Assembly: GCA_009885795.1 (NCBI GenBank)
Contig: VFKA01000020.1
Coordinates: forward strand, 62,001-126,000
Source of the DNA: Rhodospirillales bacterium
Lineage (GTDB): Bacteria; Pseudomonadota; Alphaproteobacteria; Dongiales; Dongiaceae
Direction: 5' to 3'
DNA: 64,000 bases
Made by a program: the position numbers and the translations under genes. Shown piece by piece: positions 18,167 through 26,665 of this stretch (the first letter of the stretch is position 1; each line of letters opens with the position of its first letter). The notes under the pieces are model-generated. The model was not told the DNA's origin. It saw nothing but the letters and a program-made list of their open reading frames with translations, and made no database searches.

Positions 18167-18741
18167 TAGGCAGCGGCGGCCGCCTCCTGAACCTCCCGCA
18201 GCTGCCCGGTCTTCACGTCGTACACGTAGCCGTGGATCGGGATGCTCGCGGGCACCAGCGGGTGCTTGCGGATGCGTCGGACATCGGCGACAACGCTGCC
18301 GGCCGCGTCCTTGAAGGTGAGCCAGTCAATGTAATCGCCTTCCGTCGATCCGGGGCTCTTGCCGACGTCCCGCCAGCCAGCGGCATCGAGCGCGGCGGTC
18401 TCCAGGCTTTTCGCCAGCAGCCCCCTCATCACGTCGTCGGTGAAGGTCTCCATCCCGCAATTGGTATGGTGGATGACAAACCACTCCTTGGTCCCGAGGA
18501 GCTTGTAGGAGATGACCAGAGAACGTATGGCATCGTCGCTCGCCCGACCGCCGGCGTTGCGGATCACGTGGGCATCGCCTTCGGCAAGGCCCCCGAACTT
18601 GGCCGGATCGAGACGGGCATCCATGCATGTAAGGACGGCAAAACGCCGCGCCGGCGGCATCGCCAGCTTGCCCTTATCGCCGAAATTCGAGGCGTAGGCC
18701 CTGTTGGCCCCAAGCACTTCGTTCAAAACCGTCGACATCAT
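18166..18741 (-). CDS. Beta-class carbonic anhydrase
   Basis: Zinc enzyme interconverting CO2 and bicarbonate, 191 aa. The beta-class zinc ligands are visible: Cys in the CMDARLDP motif, and the His and Cys in HHTNCGM about 55 residues later. The [15 protein letters not shown] segment following CMDAR is also typical. The start at 18741 (MMSTVLNE) follows a GGGAGGG ribosome-binding site; the frame stays open further upstream without similarity. It is transcribed away from the Lrp gene across an AT-rich spacer. Confidence 0.88.
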   Translation of the reverse strand: MMSTVLNEVLGANRAYASNFGDKGKLAMPPARRFAVLTCMDARLDPAKFGGLAEGDAHVIRNAGGRASDDAIRSLVISYKLLGTKEWFVIHHTNCGMETFTDDVMRGLLAKSLETAALDAAGWRDVGKSPGSTEGDYIDWLTFKDAAGSVVADVRRIRKHPLVPASIPIHGYVYDVKTGQLREVQEAAAAA

Positions 18742-18799
18742 CGTCCCTCCCGAGTTGCTCCACATTTCCCGAGCTCCGCTCGACCCGACGGACCTTACC

Positions 18800-18943
18800 G
18801 CCCTCGCCGGTAATTTCAAGAAATATTAGAATAATTTTTCGTATACTACCGTTTTTTGGTACTTATTGGTCTTTTCATCTAGTATAATCGGTATCTGCTG
18901 GAATTAGATTCTAACATTCGGATGACGTTTGGGAAGAGGTGCC
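18800..18943. promoter_or_regulatory. AT-rich divergent promoter region
   Basis: This spacer between the carbonic anhydrase and Lrp-type genes is sharply AT-rich against its surroundings. It contains A/T tracts such as ATAATTTTTC and GTTTTTTGG. A perfect TATAAT at 18883-18888 reads toward the Lrp gene, but no well-spaced -35 is obvious. It is a plausible site for Lrp autoregulation and for the divergent carbonic anhydrase promoter. Confidence 0.45.
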
Positions 18944-19414
18944 ATGGATTCGATCGATCGCGAAATTCTTGCCATCCTCCAACGCCACGCCGCCGAGCCG
19001 GTGGCCGCGATCGCCAAGCACGTCGGGCTCTCGCTTACGCCGTGCTGGCGACGGATTCGGAAACTGGAAGAGGCGGGCGTGATCCGAAATCGGGTGGCCC
19101 TGCTCGACCCGGTCAAGGTCAATGCCGGGGTCACGGTGTTCGTGGCGGTGCGAACGAATCAGCACAACCTGGAATGGCTGCGCGCCTTTGCTGCCGCGGT
19201 CATGGAATTTCCCGAGGTGGTCGAGTTCCATCGGATGAGCGGCGAGGTCGATTACGTGCTGCGCGTTGTGGTGCCTGACATCCGCGCCTATGACGGATTC
19301 TACAAGCGCCTGATCGAGAAGATTCCGCTTGCCGACGTGAGTTCGAGCTTCGCCATGGAGCAGATCAAGTACACGACCGCGCTGCCGCTGCACTATCTGG
19401 AAATCGCGCGGTGA
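18944..19414 (+). CDS. Lrp/AsnC family transcriptional regulator
   Basis: DNA-binding regulator of 156 residues. An N-terminal winged helix-turn-helix (MDSIDREILAILQ... VGLSLTPCWRRIRKLEEAGVI) is followed by an RAM/ligand-binding domain (VFVAVRTNQHN, FHRMSGEVDYVLRVVVPD). The dimer interface and amino-acid-binding loop are present. The ATG at 18944 is chosen over a TTG at 18929, because GGGAAGAGG precedes it with proper spacing and Lrp proteins begin with this Asp-Ile/Asp-Arg pattern. Regulated genes are unknown; the AT-rich upstream region suggests autoregulation. Confidence 0.92.
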   Translation: MDSIDREILAILQRHAAEPVAAIAKHVGLSLTPCWRRIRKLEEAGVIRNRVALLDPVKVNAGVTVFVAVRTNQHNLEWLRAFAAAVMEFPEVVEFHRMSGEVDYVLRVVVPDIRAYDGFYKRLIEKIPLADVSSSFAMEQIKYTTALPLHYLEIAR

Positions 19415-19445
19415 CCATCGCCTTCCGAGAGAACGCGCCAGGGCA

Positions 19446-19476
19446 TTGCGCCCGTCCGCGGCGATGCTGCTATAAT
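19446..19476 (+). promoter_or_regulatory. Promoter of the small SRP RNA gene
   Basis: A consensus -10 TATAAT lies at 19471-19476, seven bases before the first base of the SRP RNA. A possible -35 TTGCGC is at 19446-19451 (19-base spacer, slightly long). The perfect -10 is unusual for this GC-rich genome and fits a strong stable-RNA promoter. Confidence 0.7.
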
Positions 19477-19482
19477 CCCGGC

Positions 19483-19578
19483 GGGAGGTTGGCGGCGGAC
19501 GGGCATCTCGCCAACCCGGCCAGGTCCGGAAGGAAGCAGCCGTAACGAGCTTTTGCCCGGGTCGCCGTCCAACCTCCC
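19483..19578 (+). ncRNA. ffs: Signal recognition particle 4.5S RNA
   Basis: About 96 nt folding into one long hairpin. The ends GGGAGGTTGG and CCAACCTCCC pair. The universally conserved Ffh-binding apical region GTCCGGAAGGAAGCAGCC with its GGAA tetraloop and symmetric/asymmetric bulges is intact. The RNA assembles with Ffh to target membrane proteins. Position directly upstream of dnaX is conserved in many alphaproteobacteria. Confidence 0.95.
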
Positions 19579-19616
19579 ACCGCTGCTCAAGGATTTCAGC
19601 CGCATGAACCCGGACC

Positions 19617-21347
19617 ATGACCGCGCCTGAAGCGAAAGCGCCCGGCGGCCGGTCGGCCTATCGCGTGCTGGCGCGCAAGTACCGGCCCGCCACCTTCGCC
19701 GAGCTCATCGGCCAGGAGGCGATGGTGCGCACGCTCACCAACTCGATCGCCGCCTCGCGCATCGCCCACGCCTTCGTCCTCACCGGCGTGCGCGGCGTGG
19801 GCAAGACCACGACCGCGCGCATCATCGCGCGCGCCTTGAATTGCATCGGCGCCGACGGAAAAGGCGGTCCGACCGCGGACCCCTGCGGCGTGTGCGACCA
19901 TTGCCGGGCGATCACCGAGGATCGGCACATCGACGTGATCGAGATGGACGCCGCCAGCCGCAGCAAGGTCGAGGAGATGCGCGAGCTTCTCGATGGCGTG
20001 CGCTACCACCCGGTGTCGGCGCGCTACAAGGTCTACATCATCGACGAAGTGCACATGCTCTCGGACAAGGCCTTCAACGCGCTCTTGAAGACCCTGGAGG
20101 AGCCGCCGGCGCACACCAAGTTCGTGTTCGCGACGACCGAAGTGCGCAAGATCCCGGTGACCGTGCTGTCGCGCTGCCAAAGGTTCGACCTGCGCCGGGT
20201 GGATGCGAACGTGCTGACCGCCCATTTCGGCGCCATCGCCGCGAAGGAAGGGGTCGAGGTCGAGCCGGGGGCCTTCGCCTTGATCGCGCGCGCGGCCGAC
20301 GGCTCGGTGCGCGACGGGCTGTCGCTCTTGGATCAGGCGATCTCGCTCGCCATCGGTCCGGTGCGCGAGGGCGAGGTGCGCCGGATGCTGGGCCTCGCCG
20401 ACCGCTCGCAATCCTTCGATCTGTTCGACCGGCTCATGGCCGGCGATTGCAAGGCGGCGCTCGATCTGCTGCAGGCCGCCTATGAAGCCGGCGCCGACCC
20501 GGCTGTGGCGATCCAGGATCTGCTCGAGGTCTGCCATTGGCTGACGCGCCTCAAGGCCGTGCCCGGAACCGCCGACAACCCGCTTGTGGCGGAGGATTTA
20601 CGCGTGCGCGGCCGGGCGATGGCCGAGCGCTTGGCGCTGCCGGTGCTGGCGCGTGCCTGGCAGATGTTGCTGAAGGGCTTAGGCGAGGTGCAGGGCGCGC
20701 CCTACCCGATCCAGGCGGCCGAGATGGTGCTGATCCGTCTCGCCCATCTCTCCGACCGGCCGACGCCGGGCGAGCTGGTGGCGCGGCTGACGGCGGGCGC
20801 CGGCGGCGAACCGGATCGGGCGCCGACGAAGCCCTCGGGGCAGTCGGCACCCGCGGCGGGGCGACCGCACGGCGCGCTGGCGCCCCAGCCGCGAAGCCCG
20901 GCCGAGCCGGCGGCGATACCGGCCGCGGCTCCCCAGCCGCAAAGCTTCGCCGAAACGGTGGCGCTGCTCGCCGAGCGCAAGGAAGCCATCTTGCACGCTC
21001 TGCTCTGGAGCAAGGCGCACCCGGTCGCGTTCGAGCCGGGCCGAATCGAGTTTCACCCGGCCGAGGGCGCGCCGGCCAATCTTGCTCATCGCCTGGGCGC
21101 CAAGCTGACGGAATTGACCGGGCGGCGATGGATCGTCGCCGTGTCGAGCGAGCCCGGCGAGCCGACGCTGGCCGAGCAGTCGGCCGGCGCCGAACGCAAG
21201 GCCGAAGCCGAGGCGGCCGGCCATCCCCTGGTCCAAGCCGTGCTTCAAGCATTCCCCGGCGCCGGCATCGAGGCGGTGCGGACGATCGATGTCCCCGCCC
21301 CCGCCGCCGGCCCCGGTTTCGACCCCGACAGCGTCGAGGAGAATTGA
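19617..21347 (+). CDS. dnaX: DNA polymerase III subunits gamma/tau
   Basis: Clamp-loader ATPase of 576 residues. AAA+ domain: Walker A GVRGVGKT at 57-64, zinc ligands C76, C90, C93 and C96, Walker B DEVH at 143-146, then domain III. A Pro/Ala-rich linker (about 400-445) follows, and the C-terminal tau-type domain binds the polymerase core. The tau-length protein is encoded. I did not find an obvious slippery A-run for gamma frameshifting, so gamma may not be made or arises otherwise. It starts 38 bases after the 4.5S RNA and precedes ybaB and recR. Confidence 0.95.
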   Translation: MTAPEAKAPGGRSAYRVLARKYRPATFAELIGQEAMVRTLTNSIAASRIAHAFVLTGVRGVGKTTTARIIARALNCIGADGKGGPTADPCGVCDHCRAITEDRHIDVIEMDAASRSKVEEMRELLDGVRYHPVSARYKVYIIDEVHMLSDKAFNALLKTLEEPPAHTKFVFATTEVRKIPVTVLSRCQRFDLRRVDANVLTAHFGAIAAKEGVEVEPGAFALIARAADGSVRDGLSLLDQAISLAIGPVREGEVRRMLGLADRSQSFDLFDRLMAGDCKAALDLLQAAYEAGADPAVAIQDLLEVCHWLTRLKAVPGTADNPLVAEDLRVRGRAMAERLALPVLARAWQMLLKGLGEVQGAPYPIQAAEMVLIRLAHLSDRPTPGELVARLTAGAGGEPDRAPTKPSGQSAPAAGRPHGALAPQPRSPAEPAAIPAAAPQPQSFAETVALLAERKEAILHALLWSKAHPVAFEPGRIEFHPAEGAPANLAHRLGAKLTELTGRRWIVAVSSEPGEPTLAEQSAGAERKAEAEAAGHPLVQAVLQAFPGAGIEAVRTIDVPAPAAGPGFDPDSVEEN

Positions 21348-21351
21348 AGGC

Positions 21352-21675
21352 ATGACGAATCTCGGCCAGATGCTGAAACAGGCGCAGGCGATGCAGGCCA
21401 AGATGGCCGAGATGCAGGCCGGACTGGCGCGCATCGAGATCACCGGATCGGCGGGCGGCGGCATGGTGCGGGTGACGCTGAACGGCAAGGGCGAAATGCG
21501 CGGCGTCAAGATCGATCCCGGCCTTATGGCGCCGGGCGAGGTCGGCGTCCTCGAGGATCTGATCGTCGCCGCCGGCAATGATGCCAGGGCCAAGCTCGAC
21601 GCCAGGCTGGCCGAGGAGATGAGCAAGCTCACCGGCGGAATCGAACTGCCGCCGGGCATGAAGCTGCCGTTTTAG
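21352..21675 (+). CDS. YbaB/EbfC family nucleoid-associated protein
   Basis: Small DNA-binding dimer of 107 residues. It has a helical N-terminus rich in Met and Gln ([19 protein letters not shown]), a beta-sheet with [18 protein letters not shown], and a helical C-terminus ([16 protein letters not shown]... PPGMKLPF). The order dnaX-ybaB-recR is widely conserved, and YbaB/EbfC proteins bind DNA with a nucleoid-compacting role. The ATG at 21352, 4 bases after the dnaX stop, matches the family start. Confidence 0.94.
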   Translation: MTNLGQMLKQAQAMQAKMAEMQAGLARIEITGSAGGGMVRVTLNGKGEMRGVKIDPGLMAPGEVGVLEDLIVAAGNDARAKLDARLAEEMSKLTGGIELPPGMKLPF

Positions 21676-21709
21676 AACGCGCCTCACCGCACGCGCCGCC
21701 CCGGTCCCG

Positions 21710-22303
21710 ATGACGCCTACCCATCTCGAGCGCTTGATCCAATTGCTGGCGAAGCTGCCCGGCCTCGGGCCGCGCTCGGCGCGGCGTGCCGCGCTCCATC
21801 TGCTGAGGAAACGCGAAAGCCTGATGCAGCCGCTGGCGGCCGCGTTGACGGAGGCCGCCGACAAGGTTCGCGGCTGCTCGGTGTGCGGCAATCTCGATAC
21901 CGTCGACCCTTGCGGCCTGTGCCAGGATTCGCGCCGCGACGGCACTATCCTCTGCGTGGTCGAGGAGGTGGCCGATCTGTGGGCGCTGGAGCGGACCGGG
22001 GCGTTCAAGGGCCGCTATCATGTGCTGGGCGGCGTGCTGTCGGCCTTGGACGGGGTCGGGCCGGACCAACTCGCCATCGACCCCTTGGTGGCCCGCGCGG
22101 GCACGGACGGGGTCAAGGAAGTGATCCTAGCCATGGGGGCCACCGTGGACGGTCAGACCACCGCCCACTACATCGCCGACCGCTTGGGCCAGCTTGGCTT
22201 GAGTGTCACGCGGCTCGCCCATGGCGTGCCGGTGGGAGGCGAGCTCGACTATCTCGACGACGGCACGCTGGCGGCGGCGCTCAGGGCGCGCCGGCCGCTA
22301 TGA
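21710..22303 (+). CDS. recR: Recombination mediator RecR
   Basis: Gap-repair protein of 197 residues acting with RecO/RecF to load RecA. It has an N-terminal helix-hairpin-helix ([20 protein letters not shown]) and a C4 zinc motif in [23 protein letters not shown] domain ([34 protein letters not shown]) and a C-terminal Walker-B-like segment ([22 protein letters not shown]) follow. Its stop overlaps the ATG of the adenylate cyclase gene. Confidence 0.95.
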   Translation: MTPTHLERLIQLLAKLPGLGPRSARRAALHLLRKRESLMQPLAAALTEAADKVRGCSVCGNLDTVDPCGLCQDSRRDGTILCVVEEVADLWALERTGAFKGRYHVLGGVLSALDGVGPDQLAIDPLVARAGTDGVKEVILAMGATVDGQTTAHYIADRLGQLGLSVTRLAHGVPVGGELDYLDDGTLAAALRARRPL

Positions 22304-24423
22304 GCCGCCACGGCGAATTTCGCGTATCGCTGCGCGTGGCACTCGCCATCGGCGCCATCGCGTCGGTGGCCCTCACCGCGGCGCTGGTTCATTTCCCGTG
22401 GAATTTCACCTCGCGGGCCAACGTCGCCGATCTGCGCGAGCGGCTGAACGGCCAGTTCATCGAAACCATCGGGCGCAAGGTGGATGGGCTTCTCGATGGC
22501 GCGCTCTCGGCACGCATGGTCATCGCCGAGAACATCGCCGAGGGCGTCATCGACATGGAGAACCGGGCGCAGCGCCGGGCCTTTTTCCTGTCGTTCCTGC
22601 GCAACGCGGAGACCCTGTCGGCGGTCGAGTTCGGTTGGCCCGACGACCGCTACTTCGTCATGCGCCGGATCGGCCAGAACGAAATCCTCATCGAGAACAC
22701 GCTGCCCGCGGCCGAGGGCGGCGCCGCCATGCGCCTTACCGAGCAGTTCGAGGTGGCCGAGGACGGAAGTCTCGTGCTGCTTCGCGCCGAAACAGGTTCC
22801 AACGATCACCCGCCCACCCAGCAGCTCTGGTACAAGACCGCGTTCGACGCCGAGGCGCCGCCCTGGAGCGACATCTACCGCCTGGCGGCGAGCGACAAGC
22901 CCGGCCTCACCACGGCTCAGACGGTCCTGAAGAACGGCGGGCCGGCTGGCGAACCCTTGGGCGTGGTCGGCGTGTCGATCGAGCTCGATCGCGTCTCGGC
23001 CTTCCTCGACGGCCTGGAGGCCGGACCGGGCGGGACTATTTTCCTTACCAACGTCTATAGCGAGCTGGTCGCCTCGCAAAACCCCATGCCGACGGATACC
23101 GGCACGGCCGCAATCGGCACGCTGGCCAAGTCCGGCGATGCCCTGATCCTTCTGGCGGCGAGGGCGCTCGAAGAGGGGCACATGCCCCTCAACATGATCG
23201 CCGGGCGCTTCGAACTCGTGGTCCGCGACGAGGCGCTCGGCGACACCTTCTTCGTGACCTTCGAGCCACTGGTGAAAATGGGACTCATCGTCGCCATCGT
23301 CACCGCCGAGAGCGACGTGCTTGGCGACATCGACGCCAACACTCGGCGCCTGCTTTACGCCGTCGCCATCTTCATCCTGGCCGTCGCCGGCGCCGTCACC
23401 ATCGCGGCGCGCCGGCTTCTGGGCAACCCGCTGGTGAAGGTCGGGGACAACATCCGCAGACTGGAGACCTTCAACCTGGAAGCCATCCAGCCCGTGCCCT
23501 CGCGCATCGCCGAGATCGACCGGCTGTCGTCGGCCATCGGGCAGATGAGCGCCAGCCTGGGATCGTTCCGGAAGTACATCCCGACCGAAATCGTGCGCAC
23601 GCTGTTCGAGCAAGGCATCGAGGCGGAGTTGGGCGGCGAGCGGCGGGTGCTCACCATCCTCTTCATGGACCTCGTCGGCTTCACGCAGCTGTCGGAGCGC
23701 CTGGGCGAGGACATTATTCCCTATCTGGGCGACTATCTCGGCGACATGTCGCGCGAGATCCAGGCGCGCGAGGGCACCATCGACAAGTACATCGGCGACG
23801 CGGTGATGGCGTTCTGGGGCGCGCCGAAGACGACCGAGGCGCATGCCGAGCTCGCCTGCCGCGCGGCGCTCGCTTGCCAGGCGCGGCTCGCCGAGTTGCG
23901 CCGGCAGCCGGCGACGGAAAAACGCCCGCCGATGCTGGCGCGGATCGGCCTCAATACCGGAAGCGTGCTGGTGGGGAATTTCGGCAGCCGCGAGCGCCTC
24001 AACTACACTGCGATCGGCGATCCGGTGAACGTGGCGAGCCGCTTGGAAGCCCTCAACAAGGAGTACGGGACGGAGATCATAATCGGCGAGGACACTTATG
24101 CCGGCGCGAAGGGCGCGGTGGTGGCGCGGCGCCTGGACCGTGTCGCCGTTTACGGCAAGGCGCAAGGCGTCGATGTCTTCGAGTTGATTGGGCTCAAGGG
24201 CGAGGTGGATTCGGGGACGCTAGGGTGGATCGACGCCTATGAGCGGGGTTATGCCGCCTATCTCGACCGGCGCTGGGACGAGGCGGTCGCGCAGTTCGAG
24301 CGCACGATCGGCTTGCGCGGCGAGGACCGCCCCTCGCGCCTCATGATCGGCCGCGCGCGCGAATTCAAGGCGGCGCCGCCGCCGGCCGACTGGACGGGAA
24401 TCGCAGTCCAGAGGACGAAGTAG
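22300..24423 (+). CDS. Membrane class III adenylate cyclase with extracytoplasmic sensor
   Basis: Signalling enzyme of 707 residues making cAMP. An N-terminal helix (about 8-30) is followed by a large extracytoplasmic sensor region of dCache type, a second helix (about 348-370), a HAMP-like linker and a cyclase catalytic domain from about residue 445. Catalytic residues: metal-binding D457 (FMDLVGF) and D500 (GDAVMAFW), adenine-selecting K496 (IDKYIGDA) and D574 (AIGDPVN), transition-state N577 and R581 (NVASR). The K/D pair indicates ATP rather than GTP. A short TPR-like helix pair closes the protein. It overlaps recR by ATGA. A longer open frame upstream is a recR shadow. Confidence 0.9.
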   Translation: MSRHGEFRVSLRVALAIGAIASVALTAALVHFPWNFTSRANVADLRERLNGQFIETIGRKVDGLLDGALSARMVIAENIAEGVIDMENRAQRRAFFLSFLRNAETLSAVEFGWPDDRYFVMRRIGQNEILIENTLPAAEGGAAMRLTEQFEVAEDGSLVLLRAETGSNDHPPTQQLWYKTAFDAEAPPWSDIYRLAASDKPGLTTAQTVLKNGGPAGEPLGVVGVSIELDRVSAFLDGLEAGPGGTIFLTNVYSELVASQNPMPTDTGTAAIGTLAKSGDALILLAARALEEGHMPLNMIAGRFELVVRDEALGDTFFVTFEPLVKMGLIVAIVTAESDVLGDIDANTRRLLYAVAIFILAVAGAVTIAARRLLGNPLVKVGDNIRRLETFNLEAIQPVPSRIAEIDRLSSAIGQMSASLGSFRKYIPTEIVRTLFEQGIEAELGGERRVLTILFMDLVGFTQLSERLGEDIIPYLGDYLGDMSREIQAREGTIDKYIGDAVMAFWGAPKTTEAHAELACRAALACQARLAELRRQPATEKRPPMLARIGLNTGSVLVGNFGSRERLNYTAIGDPVNVASRLEALNKEYGTEIIIGEDTYAGAKGAVVARRLDRVAVYGKAQGVDVFELIGLKGEVDSGTLGWIDAYERGYAAYLDRRWDEAVAQFERTIGLRGEDRPSRLMIGRAREFKAAPPPADWTGIAVQRTK

Positions 24424-24440
24424 GTCGCATACTCTTGCAA

Positions 24441-24456
24441 TTGGCCGTTCCGCCAA
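24441..24456. promoter_or_regulatory. Possible operator upstream of the vapBC-like operon
   Basis: An inverted repeat TTGGC-N6-GCCAA lies about 45 bases before the antitoxin ATG. Type II antitoxins usually repress their own promoter through such dyads, so this is a reasonable candidate; short inverted repeats are also frequent by chance. Confidence 0.3.
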
Positions 24457-24501
24457 ATATGGTCTAGTCTTGGTCAGATCAGAATTATTGCGGAGCGGTC
24501 C

Positions 24502-24738
24502 ATGACAACCGTCGGCGTCTATGAAGCCAAGACGCATCTCCCGAAGCTTCTCGACCGGGTCGTGAAGGGCGAGCGCATCACCATTACTCGTCATGGCGTT
24601 CCCATCGCGGAGTTGGTTCCGGCGGCACGACCCCGCATGACGCCCGAAGAAGCCATCGCCGCCATAAGGGAGTTCCGCCGCGGCAGACGCCTTGAGGGCA
24701 TCACGATCAAGGAACTCATCGAGGAAGGACGCCGTTGA
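24502..24738 (+). CDS. Phd/YefM-type antitoxin
   Basis: Antitoxin of 78 residues. The N-terminal DNA-binding fold of the Phd/YefM family is visible (TVGVYEAKTHLPKLLDRVVKGERITITRHGVPIAELVP). A flexible C-terminal tail (PEEAIAAIREFRRGRRLEGITIKELIEEGRR) would wrap the toxin active site. Its TGA overlaps the TTG start of the PIN-domain gene (24735-24738), a classic antitoxin-toxin arrangement, and it probably autoregulates the operon. Confidence 0.88.
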   Translation: MTTVGVYEAKTHLPKLLDRVVKGERITITRHGVPIAELVPAARPRMTPEEAIAAIREFRRGRRLEGITIKELIEEGRR

Positions 24739-25151
24739 GCCGGTTCGTCCTCGACTGCTTGATCGCCATGGCTTGGCATTTCGAGAGCATCGTCGACGCC
24801 TATGCCGACTCCGTGCTCGAGTCGCTTGCGGCATCGCAGGCTGTGGTACCGTCGGTCTGGCCGCTTGAGATCGCGAACGCTCTCCTGGTGTCCGAACGGC
24901 GAAAGCTCGCGACTCCAGCCGATTCGGTTCGATGCCTGGCCATGCTGTCCGGGTTACCCATTGAAGTCGATCTGACCGGCTATCCGTTGGAAATGTTGAC
25001 CGAGTTGGGCCGCCGTTACGGCCTTTCATCCTACGACGCCGCATATCTGCATCTCGCCATGCGCGAGGGGTTGCCGCTGGCGACGCGCGATGCCGCGCTC
25101 GACAAAGCCGCCCAAGCGGCCGGAGTGGAGAGATTCAAGCCGCGAGGTTAA
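24735..25151 (+). CDS. vapC: VapC-type PIN domain ribonuclease toxin
   Basis: Toxin of 138 residues with the PIN-domain acidic set: D7 (FVLDCL), E45 (PLEIANAL), D101 (YDAAYLHLA) and D119 (ATRDAALD). Homologues cleave tRNA or rRNA with Mg2+. The first motif reads VLDCLIAMAW where VLDASVAVAW is common, but the metal ligand is kept. The gene appears intact and starts at TTG, four bases into the antitoxin end, so its translation probably depends on the antitoxin. Confidence 0.87.
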   Translation: MSRFVLDCLIAMAWHFESIVDAYADSVLESLAASQAVVPSVWPLEIANALLVSERRKLATPADSVRCLAMLSGLPIEVDLTGYPLEMLTELGRRYGLSSYDAAYLHLAMREGLPLATRDAALDKAAQAAGVERFKPRG

Positions 25152-25246
25152 CGGGCGGCGCCCCGAATTTCCCTCGCCCTGGCCGCATTTCGGCCCAAAT
25201 TGCCGGCGAGGATCGCGGCCTGTCGTACCCCAAGGGAGGAACGATC

Positions 25247-26665
25247 ATGCAGCACTTCGTCCGGGCGTTCGTGGGCGCCGTCGCCGGTTTGTCGGTCGCC
25301 GCCGGCGCCCTTGCCGCCGAGCCCGAGGAGCGGCGCGTCGGCATCGAGCAACAAACCGGCGTCGCCGTCACCATCTACAACCAGAACCTGGCGCTGGTGC
25401 GCGACCGGCGAAAGACCGAGATGGAGACCGGAATCAACCGCCTCGCCTTCATCGACGTGAGCGCGGCTATCCGGCCCGAGACCGCGCTGCTGCGCGGCCC
25501 CGATGGCAGGCTCGCCGTCCTCGAGCAGAATTTCAACTTCGATCTATTGACGCCGGAAAAGCTCTTGGAGAAATCGGTCGGCCGCACGGTGCGGGTCGTC
25601 ACCACGAACTGGTACACCGGCGCGGAAAAAGTCGAGGAGGCGACGGTGCTGAGCGTCGCCGGCGGCGTCGTGCTCAAGATCGGCGACCGTATCGAAACGG
25701 CGCCCACCGGCCGGATCGTCTTCGCCGACGTGCCGCCCGATCTGCGCGCGCGCCCGACGCTGGTCCTCGACGTCGAGAGCGCCGCCGCCGGCCCGTCGGA
25801 TGTGGAGCTCACCTACCTGACGGGCGGACTCTCCTGGAATGCCGACTACGTCGCCAAGCTGGCGGCGGACGAGAAAACGTTGTCGCTGAACGGGCTGGTG
25901 ACCCTCACCAACACCAGCGGCACGACCTACCGGGACGCGAAACTGCAGCTCGTCGCCGGCGACGTGAACCAGGTGCAGCCGATGATGGCCAAGGCGGCGT
26001 TGATGGACACCGCGATGGCGGAGGTGGCGGCGGCGCCGATGCGCGAGGAGGCGCTGTTCGACTATCACCTCTACACGCTGGCCCGCCCGACGACCATCGC
26101 CGAGAACCAGACCAAGCAGGTGGCGCTGCTGTCCGCCGCCGGCATCCCGGTAACGAAGGAGTACCGCTTCGTCGACATCTCCAACGCCTACGATTTCCAA
26201 ATGGCGGAGCCCCGGCGCGTCAACGCCGCGGTCCGCATCGCCTTCGACAACACCGAGAAGGACAATCTGGGCCAGCCGCTGCCCCAAGGCATCGTGCGCG
26301 TCTACAAGGACGACAGCGAGGGTAGCGCGCTCTTCGTCGGCGAGGATTCGATTTCGCACACGCCCAAGGGCGAACCCGTGCGCTTGACGCTGGGCCAGGC
26401 CTTCGACGTGACCGCCATTTCCAAGCAGGTCGATTTCGAACGGCTGTCCGACCGCATCGTCGAGGTCGAGTTCGAGATCGAGGCCAAGAACGCCAAAAAA
26501 GAGCCGGTGACCGTCAAGCTCGTCGAGCATGTGCCCGGCCAATGGCGGATGCTGGAGGAAAGCCACGAGCACAAGAAGGACGGCGCGTTCACGGTGAGCT
26601 GGGATCTGATAGTCCCGGCCGAAGGCAAGACCGTCCTCACCTATCGGCTGCGGATCGAATACTAA
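25247..26665 (+). CDS. Secreted DUF4139 domain protein
   Basis: Protein of 472 residues with a Sec signal peptide (residues 1-24, VAGLSVAAGALAAEP). The mature protein opens VAVTIYNQNLALVRDRRKTEM, the typical start of DUF4139 proteins, and has two beta-rich halves including LTYLTGGLSWNADYVAKL and the C-terminal QWRMLEESHEHKKDGAFTVSWDLIVPAEGKTVLTY. Function is unknown. GGGAGGAACGATC before the ATG is a strong ribosome-binding site. The stop overlaps the convergent MFS gene by 4 bases. Confidence 0.85.
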   Translation: MQHFVRAFVGAVAGLSVAAGALAAEPEERRVGIEQQTGVAVTIYNQNLALVRDRRKTEMETGINRLAFIDVSAAIRPETALLRGPDGRLAVLEQNFNFDLLTPEKLLEKSVGRTVRVVTTNWYTGAEKVEEATVLSVAGGVVLKIGDRIETAPTGRIVFADVPPDLRARPTLVLDVESAAAGPSDVELTYLTGGLSWNADYVAKLAADEKTLSLNGLVTLTNTSGTTYRDAKLQLVAGDVNQVQPMMAKAALMDTAMAEVAAAPMREEALFDYHLYTLARPTTIAENQTKQVALLSAAGIPVTKEYRFVDISNAYDFQMAEPRRVNAAVRIAFDNTEKDNLGQPLPQGIVRVYKDDSEGSALFVGEDSISHTPKGEPVRLTLGQAFDVTAISKQVDFERLSDRIVEVEFEIEAKNAKKEPVTVKLVEHVPGQWRMLEESHEHKKDGAFTVSWDLIVPAEGKTVLTYRLRIEY

